A DNA stretch of 64,000 nt, from contig NZ_JANJUQ010000044.1 in NCBI RefSeq assembly GCF_024710485.1, positions 1 to 64,000 of the forward strand. Reading direction: 5' to 3'. Positions 1-7,622 of this stretch are shown here, piece by piece. Under the pieces are notes generated by a model that did not search any database, was not told where the DNA came from, and worked only from the letters and a program-made list of their open reading frames with translations. Both the position numbers and the translations under genes were made by a program. Source of the stretch: Flavobacterium sp. GTDB lineage: Bacteria; Bacteroidota; Bacteroidia; Flavobacteriales; Flavobacteriaceae. Numbering within the stretch: position 1 is the stretch's first letter; each line of letters begins with the position of its first letter.

Positions 1-440
1 GCAATCAAGGCGGTGCCGGCAATTTGATTATTTGCGAAGTGGTAAAAATCCACATCAACGAGAGTGTTTTAGATGATAAAGGCGCGATAGACCAGAGCAA
101 AATTGACTTGGTTTCCCGTTTGGGCGGCAATTGGTATTCGCGTTCCAATGCCGGTTTGTTTGAAGTGGAAAAACCTTTGGTAACCTTAGGAATCGGCGTG
201 GATTCTATTCCGGATTTTATCAAAAAAAGCCCGATTTTCGACGGGAATGATTTGGGAAAATTAGGAAACGTAGAAGCCTTGCCAACCGAAGAAGAAATTG
301 CTATATTTGTACAACAAAATTTTGCCGTGAAAGGCGTTTTAAGCTCCGATGACGAGCAAAAAATCCACCAAAAAGCAAAAGAATATTTGAATAACAACGA
401 AGTACTCTCCGCCTGGAAAGTGCTTTTAGCAAAACAATAA
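1..440 (+). CDS. Flavin reductase-like protein, C-terminal part (start lies before the window)
   Basis: The frame is open from the window edge (first full codon at base 3) to a TAA at 438-440. A TTG at 24 could be read as a start but lies inside the upstream coding sequence, so this is a 3' fragment of about 145 codons. The opening residues GGAGN-IICEVVKIH and the later SRLGGNWYSR resemble the C-terminal half of flavobacterial flavin reductase family proteins, in which a split-barrel FMN-binding domain precedes a helical tail. Family members reduce or bind FMN. The FMN-binding half is not visible, so the substrate cannot be judged. The DUF3127 gene begins 12 bases downstream and may share its transcript. 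Confidence 0.72.
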   Translation, partial: NQGGAGNLIICEVVKIHINESVLDDKGAIDQSKIDLVSRLGGNWYSRSNAGLFEVEKPLVTLGIGVDSIPDFIKKSPIFDGNDLGKLGNVEALPTEEEIAIFVQQNFAVKGVLSSDDEQKIHQKAKEYLNNNEVLSAWKVLLAKQ

Positions 441-452
441 ACTAATTATATT

Positions 453-869
453 ATGGAAGTTATAGGTAAAGTTAAAGTAAATGGTGAAGTGCAATACTTT
501 TTGAATGGAAAAGTTGCTGTTAATGAAGAGGATAAGTCAAAAGCATCATTTAGAAAAAGAGAATTGGTAATTACAACAGAAGAGCAATATCCTCAAATAA
601 TTATGATTGAATTTATTCAAGATAAATGTGATTTGTTAAATTCAATTAATGTAGGTGAAAATGTAAAAGTTTCTATTAACTTAGGAGGAAGAGAATGGGT
701 GAATCCGCAAGGGGAGACTAAATATTTTAATTCTATAAAAGGTTGGAGAGTGGAAAAACTACAACCGGAAGCTCCCGCTGCATCCGGAATGGCGCCAATG
801 CCACCGGCCGAAGCATTTGCACCGGCTACGAACTTTAACGAAGAAGAGCACGACGATTTACCTTTTTAA
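453..869 (+). CDS. DUF3127 protein with an SSB-like acidic tip
   Basis: This 138-residue protein matches the Bacteroidota DUF3127 family: a KRELVITTEEQYPQ segment, then DKCDLL, then GREWVNPQGETKYFN, which together suggest a small OB-type beta barrel. A Pro/Ala-rich linker follows (about residues 108-128), and the chain ends in acidic residues closing with DDLPF. That layout copies single-stranded DNA-binding protein, whose DDDIPF-type tip recruits repair and replication enzymes. The function of the family is not established; nucleic-acid binding is inference. The N-terminal loop (about residues 13-31) seems longer than in relatives I remember. The gene follows the flavin reductase-like gene by 12 bases and is followed by a hairpin terminator. 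Confidence 0.85.
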   Translation: MEVIGKVKVNGEVQYFLNGKVAVNEEDKSKASFRKRELVITTEEQYPQIIMIEFIQDKCDLLNSINVGENVKVSINLGGREWVNPQGETKYFNSIKGWRVEKLQPEAPAASGMAPMPPAEAFAPATNFNEEEHDDLPF

Positions 870-903
870 TCTTTGATTAAAAAGTAATCAAATAACAAAT
901 TTC

Positions 904-942
904 AAATCCCAAATTCCAAAAATGGTTGTTTGGGATTTTTTA
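904..942 (+). terminator. Intrinsic terminator after the DUF3127 gene
   Basis: A ten-base arm at 904-913 (AAATCCCAAA) pairs with 929-938 (TTTGGGATTT) and runs into a T-rich stretch to 942. A second pair, 911-919 with 943-951, overlaps the first, so two alternative stems are possible. Confidence 0.75.
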
Positions 943-973
943 TTGGAATTTAAATTATTAGAATTTCTAACAG

Positions 974-1609
974 ATGCATTTCCTAACCAAAGACTTATAC
1001 TTTCCGCCGGTTGACGAAGCTTCCTATGAAGGCATTTTAGCCATCGGTGGTGATTTGTCGACTGAGCGATTGCTGTTGGCGTATCGCAACGGCATATTTC
1101 CTTGGTTTAATGAAGACGAACCTATCTTGTGGTGGTCGCCACCGGAACGAATGGTGGTAGTGCCGCAGTTGTACAAGGTGTCAAAGAGCATTCGGAATTT
1201 ATTGAATCGAAAGCAGTTTGAAGTTACGTTTAACCAAGATTTTGCGTCGGTTATCCGTAACTGTCAACAAATACCACGTAAAGAGCAAGACGGCACTTGG
1301 ATTACGGAAGATATTATTACTTCATACACCAAATTACACCAAATGGGTTTGGCAAAATCAGTAGAAGTATGGCAAAATGGTGACTTGGTAGGCGGATTGT
1401 ACGGGGTGGATTTGGGACATGTTTTTTGTGGGGAAAGTATGTTTTCTAAAGTGTCGAATGCGAGTAAGATTGCGTTTGTAACTTTAGTACAATATTTAAA
1501 AGACCACAACTATAAATTACTCGATTGCCAAATTCACAATGAGTATTTGGAGCAATTGGGCGCTTTTGAGATTTCACGCGATACTTTTATTAAAGTCCTG
1601 AAGAGTTAG
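974..1609 (+). CDS. aat: Leucyl/phenylalanyl-tRNA-protein transferase
   Basis: Aat moves Leu or Phe from a charged tRNA onto proteins with N-terminal Arg or Lys, marking them for ClpS/ClpAP degradation (N-degron pathway, cytoplasm). The 211-residue product shows family signatures: FPPVDEA near the N-terminus, GILAIGGDLS, the FPWF and WWSPPERMVV segments, and the C-terminal VGGLYGV-LG-VF-GESMFS block. Length is slightly below that of the E. coli protein. The ATG at 974 has no clear Shine-Dalgarno sequence, which is usual here. It converges on tag across a palindromic spacer. Confidence 0.96.
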   Translation: MHFLTKDLYFPPVDEASYEGILAIGGDLSTERLLLAYRNGIFPWFNEDEPILWWSPPERMVVVPQLYKVSKSIRNLLNRKQFEVTFNQDFASVIRNCQQIPRKEQDGTWITEDIITSYTKLHQMGLAKSVEVWQNGDLVGGLYGVDLGHVFCGESMFSKVSNASKIAFVTLVQYLKDHNYKLLDCQIHNEYLEQLGAFEISRDTFIKVLKS

Positions 1610-1668
1610 TCACAGTTTACAGTCGCAGTTTACAGTCTTTCTGACTACTGTGACTGCGACTGAACACT
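1608..1668. repeat. Palindromic word-repeat between aat and tag
   Basis: The spacer between two convergent genes is made of the repeated word CAGT-TTACAGTC (1611-1637), followed after five bases by an imperfect inverted copy at 1643-1668 (GACT-ACTGTG-ACTGCGACTG). The best arm is AGTCGCAGT at 1621-1629 against ACTGCGACT at 1653-1661, each with partly pairing flanks. It can fold on either strand and may act as a two-way terminator, although it has no long T-run. Confidence 0.7.
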
Positions 1669-2227
1669 ATTTTCGCTTCCAGCAATCTTCCACGTGATCA
1701 TTGACCATTCCTGTGGCTTGCATGTGCGCGTAGACTACGGTGGAGCCTACAAACTTAAATCCGCGTTTTTTCAAATCTTTACTAATGGTGTCAGACAGCG
1801 GTGTGGTAGCCGGAACATCGGCCAATGTTTTGGGTTGGTTGTCGATAGGTTTTCCGCCGGTAAAATTCCAAATGTAGTTAGAGAAGCTGCCAAATTCTTC
1901 CTGAACTTTGATAAAGGCAATGGCATTGGCAATCGTGCCTTGGATTTTGAGTCGGTTTCGAATGATTCCGGTGTCTTTCATTAATTTCTCTACTTCATAG
2001 TCATCAAATACGGCTACCGTTTTATAATCAAAATCGGCGAACGCTTTCTTGAAGTTTTCTCTTTTCTTCAAAATGGTGTACCAACTCAGTCCGGCTTGAA
2101 AAGTTTCCAAGACTAAAAACTCGAACAATTTGGCGTCGTCGTATACCGGATTTCCCCACTCGGTGTCGTGGTAATGGCGGTATAAATCGTCTTTTTCGCA
2201 CCAAGTGCAGCGTATTTTATTTTCCAT
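1667..2227 (-). CDS. tag: DNA-3-methyladenine glycosylase I
   Basis: Tag removes 3-methyladenine from alkylated DNA, the first step of base excision repair. The 186-residue product carries the zinc-binding residues of the family: Cys7 in RCTW, the His in YHDTEWG, and the His and Cys of NDHVEDC near the C-terminus. The LETFQAGLSW motif of the helix-hairpin-helix core is intact. Its ATG (2225-2227) lies inside the end of yhhQ, an overlap of 11 bases, so the two genes are probably co-transcribed. Confidence 0.97.
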   Translation of the reverse strand: MENKIRCTWCEKDDLYRHYHDTEWGNPVYDDAKLFEFLVLETFQAGLSWYTILKKRENFKKAFADFDYKTVAVFDDYEVEKLMKDTGIIRNRLKIQGTIANAIAFIKVQEEFGSFSNYIWNFTGGKPIDNQPKTLADVPATTPLSDTISKDLKKRGFKFVGSTVVYAHMQATGMVNDHVEDCWKRK

Positions 2228-2867
2228 CTTTGGCTATGTATTTTTGGATTAAGTAATGTCCCAAATAGATGAAAGGCGTCATTCCAACGGCGATAAGTAA
2301 CTTGACTGTATAACCCGTTAATCCCGAAATGATATACGTTTTAGTGTCCATAATACCCGGAATCCAAAAAGCAATCCCTAAAACTATAAAACTGTCAAAA
2401 AATTGAGAGATTACGGTAGAACCGGTACTTCTGAGCCAAATCATTTTGTTGCCTGTTCTTCTTTTAACAAAATGAAAGATGGTCACGTCTATCAATTGAG
2501 AGGCTAAGAAGGCGATAATACTGCCTAGTATAATTAACTGACTTTGTCCGAACACTGCATTGAACTGTTCCGAAGAGACCGAACTGATTGCGGTAGACGG
2601 AATTTGCATCGCAAAATGCAGAATAATAAAGGTGTAAGCGATGAGTCCTGCAGTGATGAAGGAAAGTTTTCGTACGCCTTTTTCTCCGAAGTATTCATTA
2701 ATCAAATCGGTGGTAACAAATACTATCGGCCAAGGCAGAATACCGATGCTCATTACTGCGGAGCCTACATCGATGAGTTTGCCGCCTATCAGTTCAGCTA
2801 CAATAGCATTAGTGATGAATATGCCGGCTAAAACAACATAGACGGTGTCTTTTTTTGATTGGAACAT
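2217..2867 (-). CDS. yhhQ: Queuosine precursor transporter (YhhQ family)
   Basis: This is an inner-membrane protein with about six hydrophobic segments of the vitamin uptake transporter family, thought to import queuine or preQ precursors for tRNA queuosine synthesis. Recognisable segments are FITNAIVAELIGGKLI, the PWPIVFVTTDLINEYFGEKG block and SQLIDV-IFHFVKRRTG. I place the start at the ATG at 2867 (MFQSKKD). The frame extends to a TTG at 2888, but a TAnnTTTG promoter element overlaps that codon. It is divergent from the M3 peptidase gene and overlaps tag downstream. The queuosine enzyme queG lies elsewhere in this window (40.6 kb). Confidence 0.92.
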   Translation of the reverse strand: MFQSKKDTVYVVLAGIFITNAIVAELIGGKLIDVGSAVMSIGILPWPIVFVTTDLINEYFGEKGVRKLSFITAGLIAYTFIILHFAMQIPSTAISSVSSEQFNAVFGQSQLIILGSIIAFLASQLIDVTIFHFVKRRTGNKMIWLRSTGSTVISQFFDSFIVLGIAFWIPGIMDTKTYIISGLTGYTVKLLIAVGMTPFIYLGHYLIQKYIAKDGK

Positions 2868-2885
2868 ACTTGTGCAACTTTTTCT

Positions 2886-2893
2886 CAAATGTA
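2886..2893 (-). promoter_or_regulatory. -7 promoter element of yhhQ-tag
   Basis: On the minus strand this reads TACATTTG, an exact TAnnTTTG element, ending about 19 bases before the yhhQ ATG. No clear -33 TTG is seen. Confidence 0.5.
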
Positions 2894-2941
2894 GTCAATA
2901 ATAGGCTAAGATTTAAAGTAGTCTTTCATGCAAATTTTAAG

Positions 2942-2949
2942 TACATTTG
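2942..2949 (+). promoter_or_regulatory. -7 promoter element of the M3 peptidase gene
   Basis: TACATTTG matches TAnnTTTG and lies 17 bases before the ATG at 2967. It is downstream of an earlier in-frame ATG at 2928, which argues against that longer start. A -33 element is not obvious. Confidence 0.5.
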
Positions 2950-2953
2950 AAAA

Positions 2954-2959
2954 AAGGAG
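2954..2959 (+). promoter_or_regulatory. Shine-Dalgarno-like sequence before the M3 peptidase gene
   Basis: AAGGAG is placed seven bases before the ATG at 2967. Such a clear ribosome-binding site is uncommon in this window, and it decides the start. Confidence 0.6.
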
Positions 2960-2966
2960 AATCAAA

Positions 2967-5081
2967 ATGAAAAAAATACTATTAACATTGCTTATGAGTG
3001 TTCCTGTTGTAACTACTAATGCCCAAACGAATCAAAATCCGTTACTAGCAGATTGGAAAGGTCCTTACGGAGGAGTTCCGGCTTTTGAAACCTACGCTAT
3101 AAAAGATTTCAAGCCGGCCATCGAAGCTGCTATTGCTGAAAAGTTGAGCGAATATGATAAGATTGCGAACAATTCGAAAGCGCCGACATTTGAAAACACT
3201 ATCGTCGCCATGGAAAGAGCAGGTAAAAAATTATCCCAAGTAAAGGCAATATTTGATTTGTACAGTTCCAATTTAAACAGTCCGGAGTTTGAGCCGATAG
3301 AGACTGCCATGATGCCTAAGTTTTTTGAAACGAATAATAAGATTTACCAAAATGCCAAGCTTTTTAATCGAATAGCAACAGTATATCGTTCGGCTGAAAA
3401 GAATAAGTTAACGAAAGAGCAACAGCGCTTGGTATGGTATCACTATGCTAATTTTGTCAGAGAAGGTGCTCAGGCCGATGCCAAAAGTAAAGCGCGTATC
3501 GCCGAAGTTAATCAGGAATTGGCAGGGTTGTTTACCAAATTCAGTCAGAATCAATTGGCAGATGAAAGCAATTATTATTTAGTTTTAGAAACCGAGGCCG
3601 ATTTTGACGGATTGCCATCAGAGTTAAAAAATGCGGCGATAGCGGAAGCCAAAGAACGAAAACTTAACGTTATGGGTTGCATTGCCAATACCCGTTCGTC
3701 TGTTGAGCCTTTTTTGACTTTTTCCAACCGAAGAGATTTACGAGAAAAAGCTTTTCAGATTTTTGTGAGTCGTGGCGATAATAATAATGCTAACAACAAC
3801 AATGAAACGTTGGTAAAAATTCTTAAACTTCGTGCAGAAAAGGCTAAGTTGTTGGGATTTAAAACTTTTGCCGATTGGAGTTTGTCGAATACCATGGCGC
3901 AAAAACCGGAAAAAACAATTGATTTAATGATGTCGGTTTGGAATCCGGCTTTAGCCAAAGTAAAGGAAGATGTAGCCGAAATGCAAAAAATGGTTGATGC
4001 CGAAGGCGGTACATTTAAAATTGCGCCTTGGGATTATCGCTATTATGCCGAAAAAGTGCGTAAGTCCAAATTTGATGTTGATGCTAACCAGATTAAACCT
4101 TATTTGCAATTGGAAAAATTGAGAGAAGGCATGTTTTGGGTAGCCGGTGAAATATTTAATTTAAGCTTTAAACAAGTGAATGATGTACCCGTTTTTCATC
4201 CTGATGTACGCGTTTGGGAAGTGTCTGATAAGACTACGGGTAAAGTTGTAGGGTTGTGGTATTTTGATCCTTATGCGCGCAAAGGAAAACGCTCAGGAGC
4301 TTGGATGACTGCCTATCGTGAACAAAGCAAAATTAATGGTGATGTGCTGACTTTAGTGTCAAACAATTGCAATTTTATCAAAGGAAATGAAAACGAGCCG
4401 ATTTTAATTTCTTGGGATGATGCCAGTACCTTGTTTCACGAGTTTGGTCATGCCTTACACGGTTTGTGTTCGAATGTAAACTATCCAACGTTATCGGGAA
4501 CGAATACTCCACGAGATTATGTGGAATTCCCTTCGCAAATTTTGGAGCGATGGTTGGCTACTCCGGAAGTATTGAACCAGTTCGCCTTACACTATCAAAC
4601 CGGTATGCCAATGCCGATGTCGTTAGTAGAACGCATTGAAAAAGCTGCTACCTTTAATGAAGGGTTTTCTACCGTAGAAACCATTTCAAGCGCTTTGGTA
4701 GACATGAAATTGCATTTATTGGAGAATCCGAATATTGATCCGAAAGTCTTTGAAAAAGAAACTTTGGCCAGTTTGCGTATGCCGTCTGAAATTGTAATGC
4801 GCCATCGAATTCCGCAATTCGGGCATATCTTTTCGGGAGATGATTATGCCGCCGGATACTACAGCTATCTATGGGCCGATGTGATTAGTGCCGATGCGAC
4901 TGAGGCGTTTACTGTAGACGGGAAAGGATTGTATGATAAAGCAGTAGCCAAACGATTGTTAGAACATGTGTTTAGCGTAGGTAATACGGTAGATCCGGAA
5001 GAATCGTATAAAATATTCAGAGGGAAAGCTGCTTCGAGTGATGCTTTGATGCGCGCGAGAAGTTTTCCGGTAACAGAATAG
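2967..5081 (+). CDS. dcp: M3 family zinc metallopeptidase, dipeptidyl carboxypeptidase type, exported
   Basis: The enzyme cleaves peptides with a zinc ion held by HEFGH (about residue 491); the third ligand is the Glu of the following FPSQILERW. The surrounding FHEFGHALHGL and LSGTNTPRDYVEFPSQ blocks are very close to E. coli Dcp, so release of C-terminal dipeptides is likely. Starting at 2967 the protein begins MKKILLTLLMSVPVV-NAQ, a signal peptide, so it is periplasmic or surface-exposed. The 704-residue length is typical. A Shine-Dalgarno-like site and a promoter element support this start over the ATG at 2928. Confidence 0.95.
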   Translation: MKKILLTLLMSVPVVTTNAQTNQNPLLADWKGPYGGVPAFETYAIKDFKPAIEAAIAEKLSEYDKIANNSKAPTFENTIVAMERAGKKLSQVKAIFDLYSSNLNSPEFEPIETAMMPKFFETNNKIYQNAKLFNRIATVYRSAEKNKLTKEQQRLVWYHYANFVREGAQADAKSKARIAEVNQELAGLFTKFSQNQLADESNYYLVLETEADFDGLPSELKNAAIAEAKERKLNVMGCIANTRSSVEPFLTFSNRRDLREKAFQIFVSRGDNNNANNNNETLVKILKLRAEKAKLLGFKTFADWSLSNTMAQKPEKTIDLMMSVWNPALAKVKEDVAEMQKMVDAEGGTFKIAPWDYRYYAEKVRKSKFDVDANQIKPYLQLEKLREGMFWVAGEIFNLSFKQVNDVPVFHPDVRVWEVSDKTTGKVVGLWYFDPYARKGKRSGAWMTAYREQSKINGDVLTLVSNNCNFIKGNENEPILISWDDASTLFHEFGHALHGLCSNVNYPTLSGTNTPRDYVEFPSQILERWLATPEVLNQFALHYQTGMPMPMSLVERIEKAATFNEGFSTVETISSALVDMKLHLLENPNIDPKVFEKETLASLRMPSEIVMRHRIPQFGHIFSGDDYAAGYYSYLWADVISADATEAFTVDGKGLYDKAVAKRLLEHVFSVGNTVDPEESYKIFRGKAASSDALMRARSFPVTE

Positions 5082-5119
5082 AATATTGCCAAAAATCTGA
5101 GCATAGTGTTTCTCAAAAC

Positions 5120-5153
5120 AAAAACCCCGATTCTTTATGGAATCGGGGTTTTT
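5120..5153. terminator. Bidirectional terminator between dcp and the rplM-tsf operon
   Basis: A 14-base stem (5120-5133 with 5140-5153, core ACCCCGATTC / GAATCGGGGT) with a six-base loop has A-runs on the left and T-runs on the right. It can end transcription from both convergent sides. Confidence 0.9.
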
Positions 5154-5185
5154 ATATGTTGAATTAATAATTTTAATTCATAGGA

Positions 5186-6148
5186 TTAACCTAAAGAAAC
5201 TCTTTTGAAACCTGTAATTTCAACGTTGAAACCTTTTACATAATCCCCTACTTTTTTACTGTCATCTTTGATGAAGTTTTGATCCAATAAGGCTTTCTCT
5301 TGGTCTAAAGTAGTGTTGTCAGAGATGAAACGTTGTACTTTACCAGGAATAATTTTATCCCAAATTTGTTCCGGTTTGCCTTCCGCTTTTAATTCTGCTT
5401 TAGCATCTTCTTCCGCTTGTTTTAAAACTTCAGGAGTTAATTGAGAGAAAGAGATATATTTAGGAACATTTTTCAATGTTTTTCCTAAACGTTTTGCTTC
5501 TTCATTTTCTTTTTCGATTACAGCGATACGAGCAGCCAATTCAGAGGCAACGTAAGCAGGGTCAAAATCTTTGTAAGATAATGTTTCAGCACCCATAGAA
5601 GCTACTTGCATAGAGATGTCTTTGGTTAAAACATCAGCGTTGGCAACTGGTGCAGAAATAGCAGTTAGGGCAGCAATTTTATTTACGTGAACATAAGATC
5701 CAACGAAAGCGCCTTCTAAGATTTCGAAACCACCGATTTCGATTTTCTCACCGATAACACCGGTTTGCTCGATTAATTTTTCAGCTACAGTGATTCCGTT
5801 GAAATCAGAAGCTAAGAATTCTTCTAAAGAAGAGAAGTTGATTGCTCTTTCCACTAATTCTTTAGCCAAAGCAACGAAAGCTTCATTTTTACCTACGAAA
5901 TCTGTTTCACAGTTTAAAGTAAGGATGGCTCCTTTGGTATTGTCAGCATTGACAAAAGAAACAGCAGCTCCTTCAGAAGACTCACGGTCAGAACGGTTAG
6001 CGGCTACTTTTTGTCCTTTTTCTCTAAGGATTTGAATCGCTTTATCGAAATCACCTTCCGCTTCAACTAGCGCTTTTTTACAGTCCATCATTCCGGCACC
6101 TGTAGTTTGTCTTAATTTATTTACGTCTGCAGCAGTAATTGTTGACAT
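5186..6148 (-). CDS. tsf: Translation elongation factor Ts
   Basis: EF-Ts recycles EF-Tu by promoting GDP release. The 320-residue product starts MSTITAADVNKLRQTTGAGMMDCKKAL, the N-terminal UBA-like domain, and contains the TDFVGKNEAF motif that contacts EF-Tu. Its length is normal for Bacteroidota, which have a longer core than E. coli. It is the last gene of rplM-rpsI-rpsB-tsf, separated from rpsB by a 120-base spacer containing an inverted repeat, and ends at the bidirectional terminator. Confidence 0.99.
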   Translation of the reverse strand: MSTITAADVNKLRQTTGAGMMDCKKALVEAEGDFDKAIQILREKGQKVAANRSDRESSEGAAVSFVNADNTKGAILTLNCETDFVGKNEAFVALAKELVERAINFSSLEEFLASDFNGITVAEKLIEQTGVIGEKIEIGGFEILEGAFVGSYVHVNKIAALTAISAPVANADVLTKDISMQVASMGAETLSYKDFDPAYVASELAARIAVIEKENEEAKRLGKTLKNVPKYISFSQLTPEVLKQAEEDAKAELKAEGKPEQIWDKIIPGKVQRFISDNTTLDQEKALLDQNFIKDDSKKVGDYVKGFNVEITGFKRVSLG

Positions 6149-6190
6149 AATATTTTTTTGTTTTTTTAAATTGAAAACTCTTTTAAAAGT

Positions 6191-6260
6191 AAATTACGAA
6201 TTACGAATTTCAAATTACGAGTCATCATAATCCGTAATTTTTAATTCATAATTCGTAATT
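6191..6260 (-). repeat. Long imperfect inverted repeat between rpsB and tsf
   Basis: The arm at 6191-6210 is built from the word AATTACG(A) and pairs, with one internal mismatch over about 18 bases, with 6242-6260 (ATTCATAATTCGTAATT). Inner copies at 6212-6221 and 6231-6240 can extend the fold. In the tsf-proximal transcript this would form a long AT-rich stem just upstream of tsf, able to act as a processing site or partial terminator. The role is inferred. Confidence 0.65.
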
Positions 6261-6268
6261 ATTTTGTT

Positions 6269-7075
6269 TTACTCTTCAGTACTGTTTTCTGTAGCTTCTA
6301 CTTCAGGAGCTGCTTCTACAGCCGGAGCCGGAGCTGCAACTACTTCTACAGTTTCTTCAGCGTCAGTTTCAGGAGCAGCGTCAGCAGTTCTGTTGGCTAG
6401 TCCGTCTTTTACAGCGTCGGTTACTAAAGATAAAATTTTATCAATTGATTTTGAAGCATCATCATTGGCCGGGATAACGTAATCTACTTCACGTGGATCA
6501 GAGTTAGTATCAACCATTGCGAAAACTGGAATGTTTAATTTTTGTGCTTCTTTTATTGCGATATGTTCAGCTTTGATATCTACTACGAATAAGGCAGCAG
6601 GTAATCTAGACATGTCAGCGATAGAACCTAAGTTCTTCTCTAACTTAGCACGTAAACGATCAACTTGTAATCTTTCTTTTTTAGACAAAGTCATGAAAGT
6701 ACCGTCTTTTTTCATTTTATCAATAGAAGCCATTTTTTTAACGGCTTTACGGATAGTAACGAAATTGGTCAACATACCACCTGGCCATCTTTCAGTGATG
6801 TAAGGCATGTTGCATGCTTGTGCTTTTTCAGATACGATATCTTTTGCTTGTTTTTTGGTAGCTACGAAAAGTATTTTTCTACCGGAAGCAGCGATTTTTT
6901 TCAAAGCTTCGTTAGCTTCTTCAATTTTAGCTGCAGTTTTATATAGGTTAATGATGTGAATACCATTACGCTCCATATAAATGTAAGGAGCCATATTTGG
7001 GTCCCATTTACGAGTCATGTGTCCGAAGTGAACACCGGCTTCTAATAATTCTTTAACTTCAATTTTGTTTGCCAT
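6269..7075 (-). CDS. rpsB: 30S ribosomal protein S2
   Basis: S2 binds late to the 30S subunit and helps hold S1 where that protein is present. The product (268 residues from the ATG at 7075, MANKIEVKELLEAGVHFGH) has the family core MTRKWDPNMAPYIY, the ERWPGGMLTNF block and VDTNSDP. The frame runs 13 codons further upstream, but the family start is MANKIE. The C-terminus has an added tail of about 45 residues rich in Ala, Glu and Val, a length variation common in Bacteroidota. A 160-base leader separates it from rpsI. Confidence 0.99.
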   Translation of the reverse strand: MANKIEVKELLEAGVHFGHMTRKWDPNMAPYIYMERNGIHIINLYKTAAKIEEANEALKKIAASGRKILFVATKKQAKDIVSEKAQACNMPYITERWPGGMLTNFVTIRKAVKKMASIDKMKKDGTFMTLSKKERLQVDRLRAKLEKNLGSIADMSRLPAALFVVDIKAEHIAIKEAQKLNIPVFAMVDTNSDPREVDYVIPANDDASKSIDKILSLVTDAVKDGLANRTADAAPETDAEETVEVVAAPAPAVEAAPEVEATENSTEE

Positions 7076-7105
7076 TGTGTAATAGTTTACGTTCCGTTGG
7101 TTAGC

Positions 7106-7141
7106 AATTTTCAAGTAGCTCTTGCGATGGTCTTGAAAATT
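7106..7141 (-). promoter_or_regulatory. Stem-loop in the leader of rpsB
   Basis: AATTTTCAAG (7106-7115) pairs perfectly with CTTGAAAATT (7132-7141) around a 16-base loop. It is 30 bases upstream of the rpsB start in the transcript and has no T-run, so it is not a standard terminator. A ribosomal-protein binding site or processing site is possible. Confidence 0.45.
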
Positions 7142-7235
7142 TAGATGCTAAACTAATTCCTTTTTCAACAAAAAGAATATCGGCAACTTGTTTTTTAATT
7201 TCAATACTAAATGAACGAATAAAACTTCTAATCGA

Positions 7236-7622
7236 TTAACGTTTAGAGAATTGGAATCTCTTACGTGCTTTTTTCTGACCGAATTTTTTACGTTCAACCA
7301 TTCTTGGATCTCTGGTTAGTAATCCTTCTGGTTTTAGGATAGCTCTGTTTTCAGCTTCTACTTCGCACATTGCGCGAGCGATAGCCATTCTTACAGCTTC
7401 TGCTTGTCCTGTAGTACCACCACCATATACATTTACTTTTACGTCAAAGTTCTCAGCGTTGTTTGTCATAGACATTGGCTGTAATACTTTGTACTGTAAA
7501 GTAGCTGTTGGGAAGTAGTTGTTGAATTCTCTTTTGTTAACGGTAATTTTTCCTGTTCCTTCCGAAACATAGACACGTGCTACAGCACATTTTCTTCTAC
7601 CGATTTTGTGAATAACTCCCAT
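7236..7622 (-). CDS. rpsI: 30S ribosomal protein S9
   Basis: S9 sits in the head of the 30S subunit, its C-terminal tail reaching the P-site tRNA. The 128-residue product shows the family's GRRKCAVARVYV start, the YGGGTTGQAEAVRMAIARA block and the basic tail ending in KRFQFSKR. Its start codon shares one base with the rplM stop codon (TAATG), so the two are translationally coupled. Confidence 0.99.
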   Translation of the reverse strand: MGVIHKIGRRKCAVARVYVSEGTGKITVNKREFNNYFPTATLQYKVLQPMSMTNNAENFDVKVNVYGGGTTGQAEAVRMAIARAMCEVEAENRAILKPEGLLTRDPRMVERKKFGQKKARKRFQFSKR

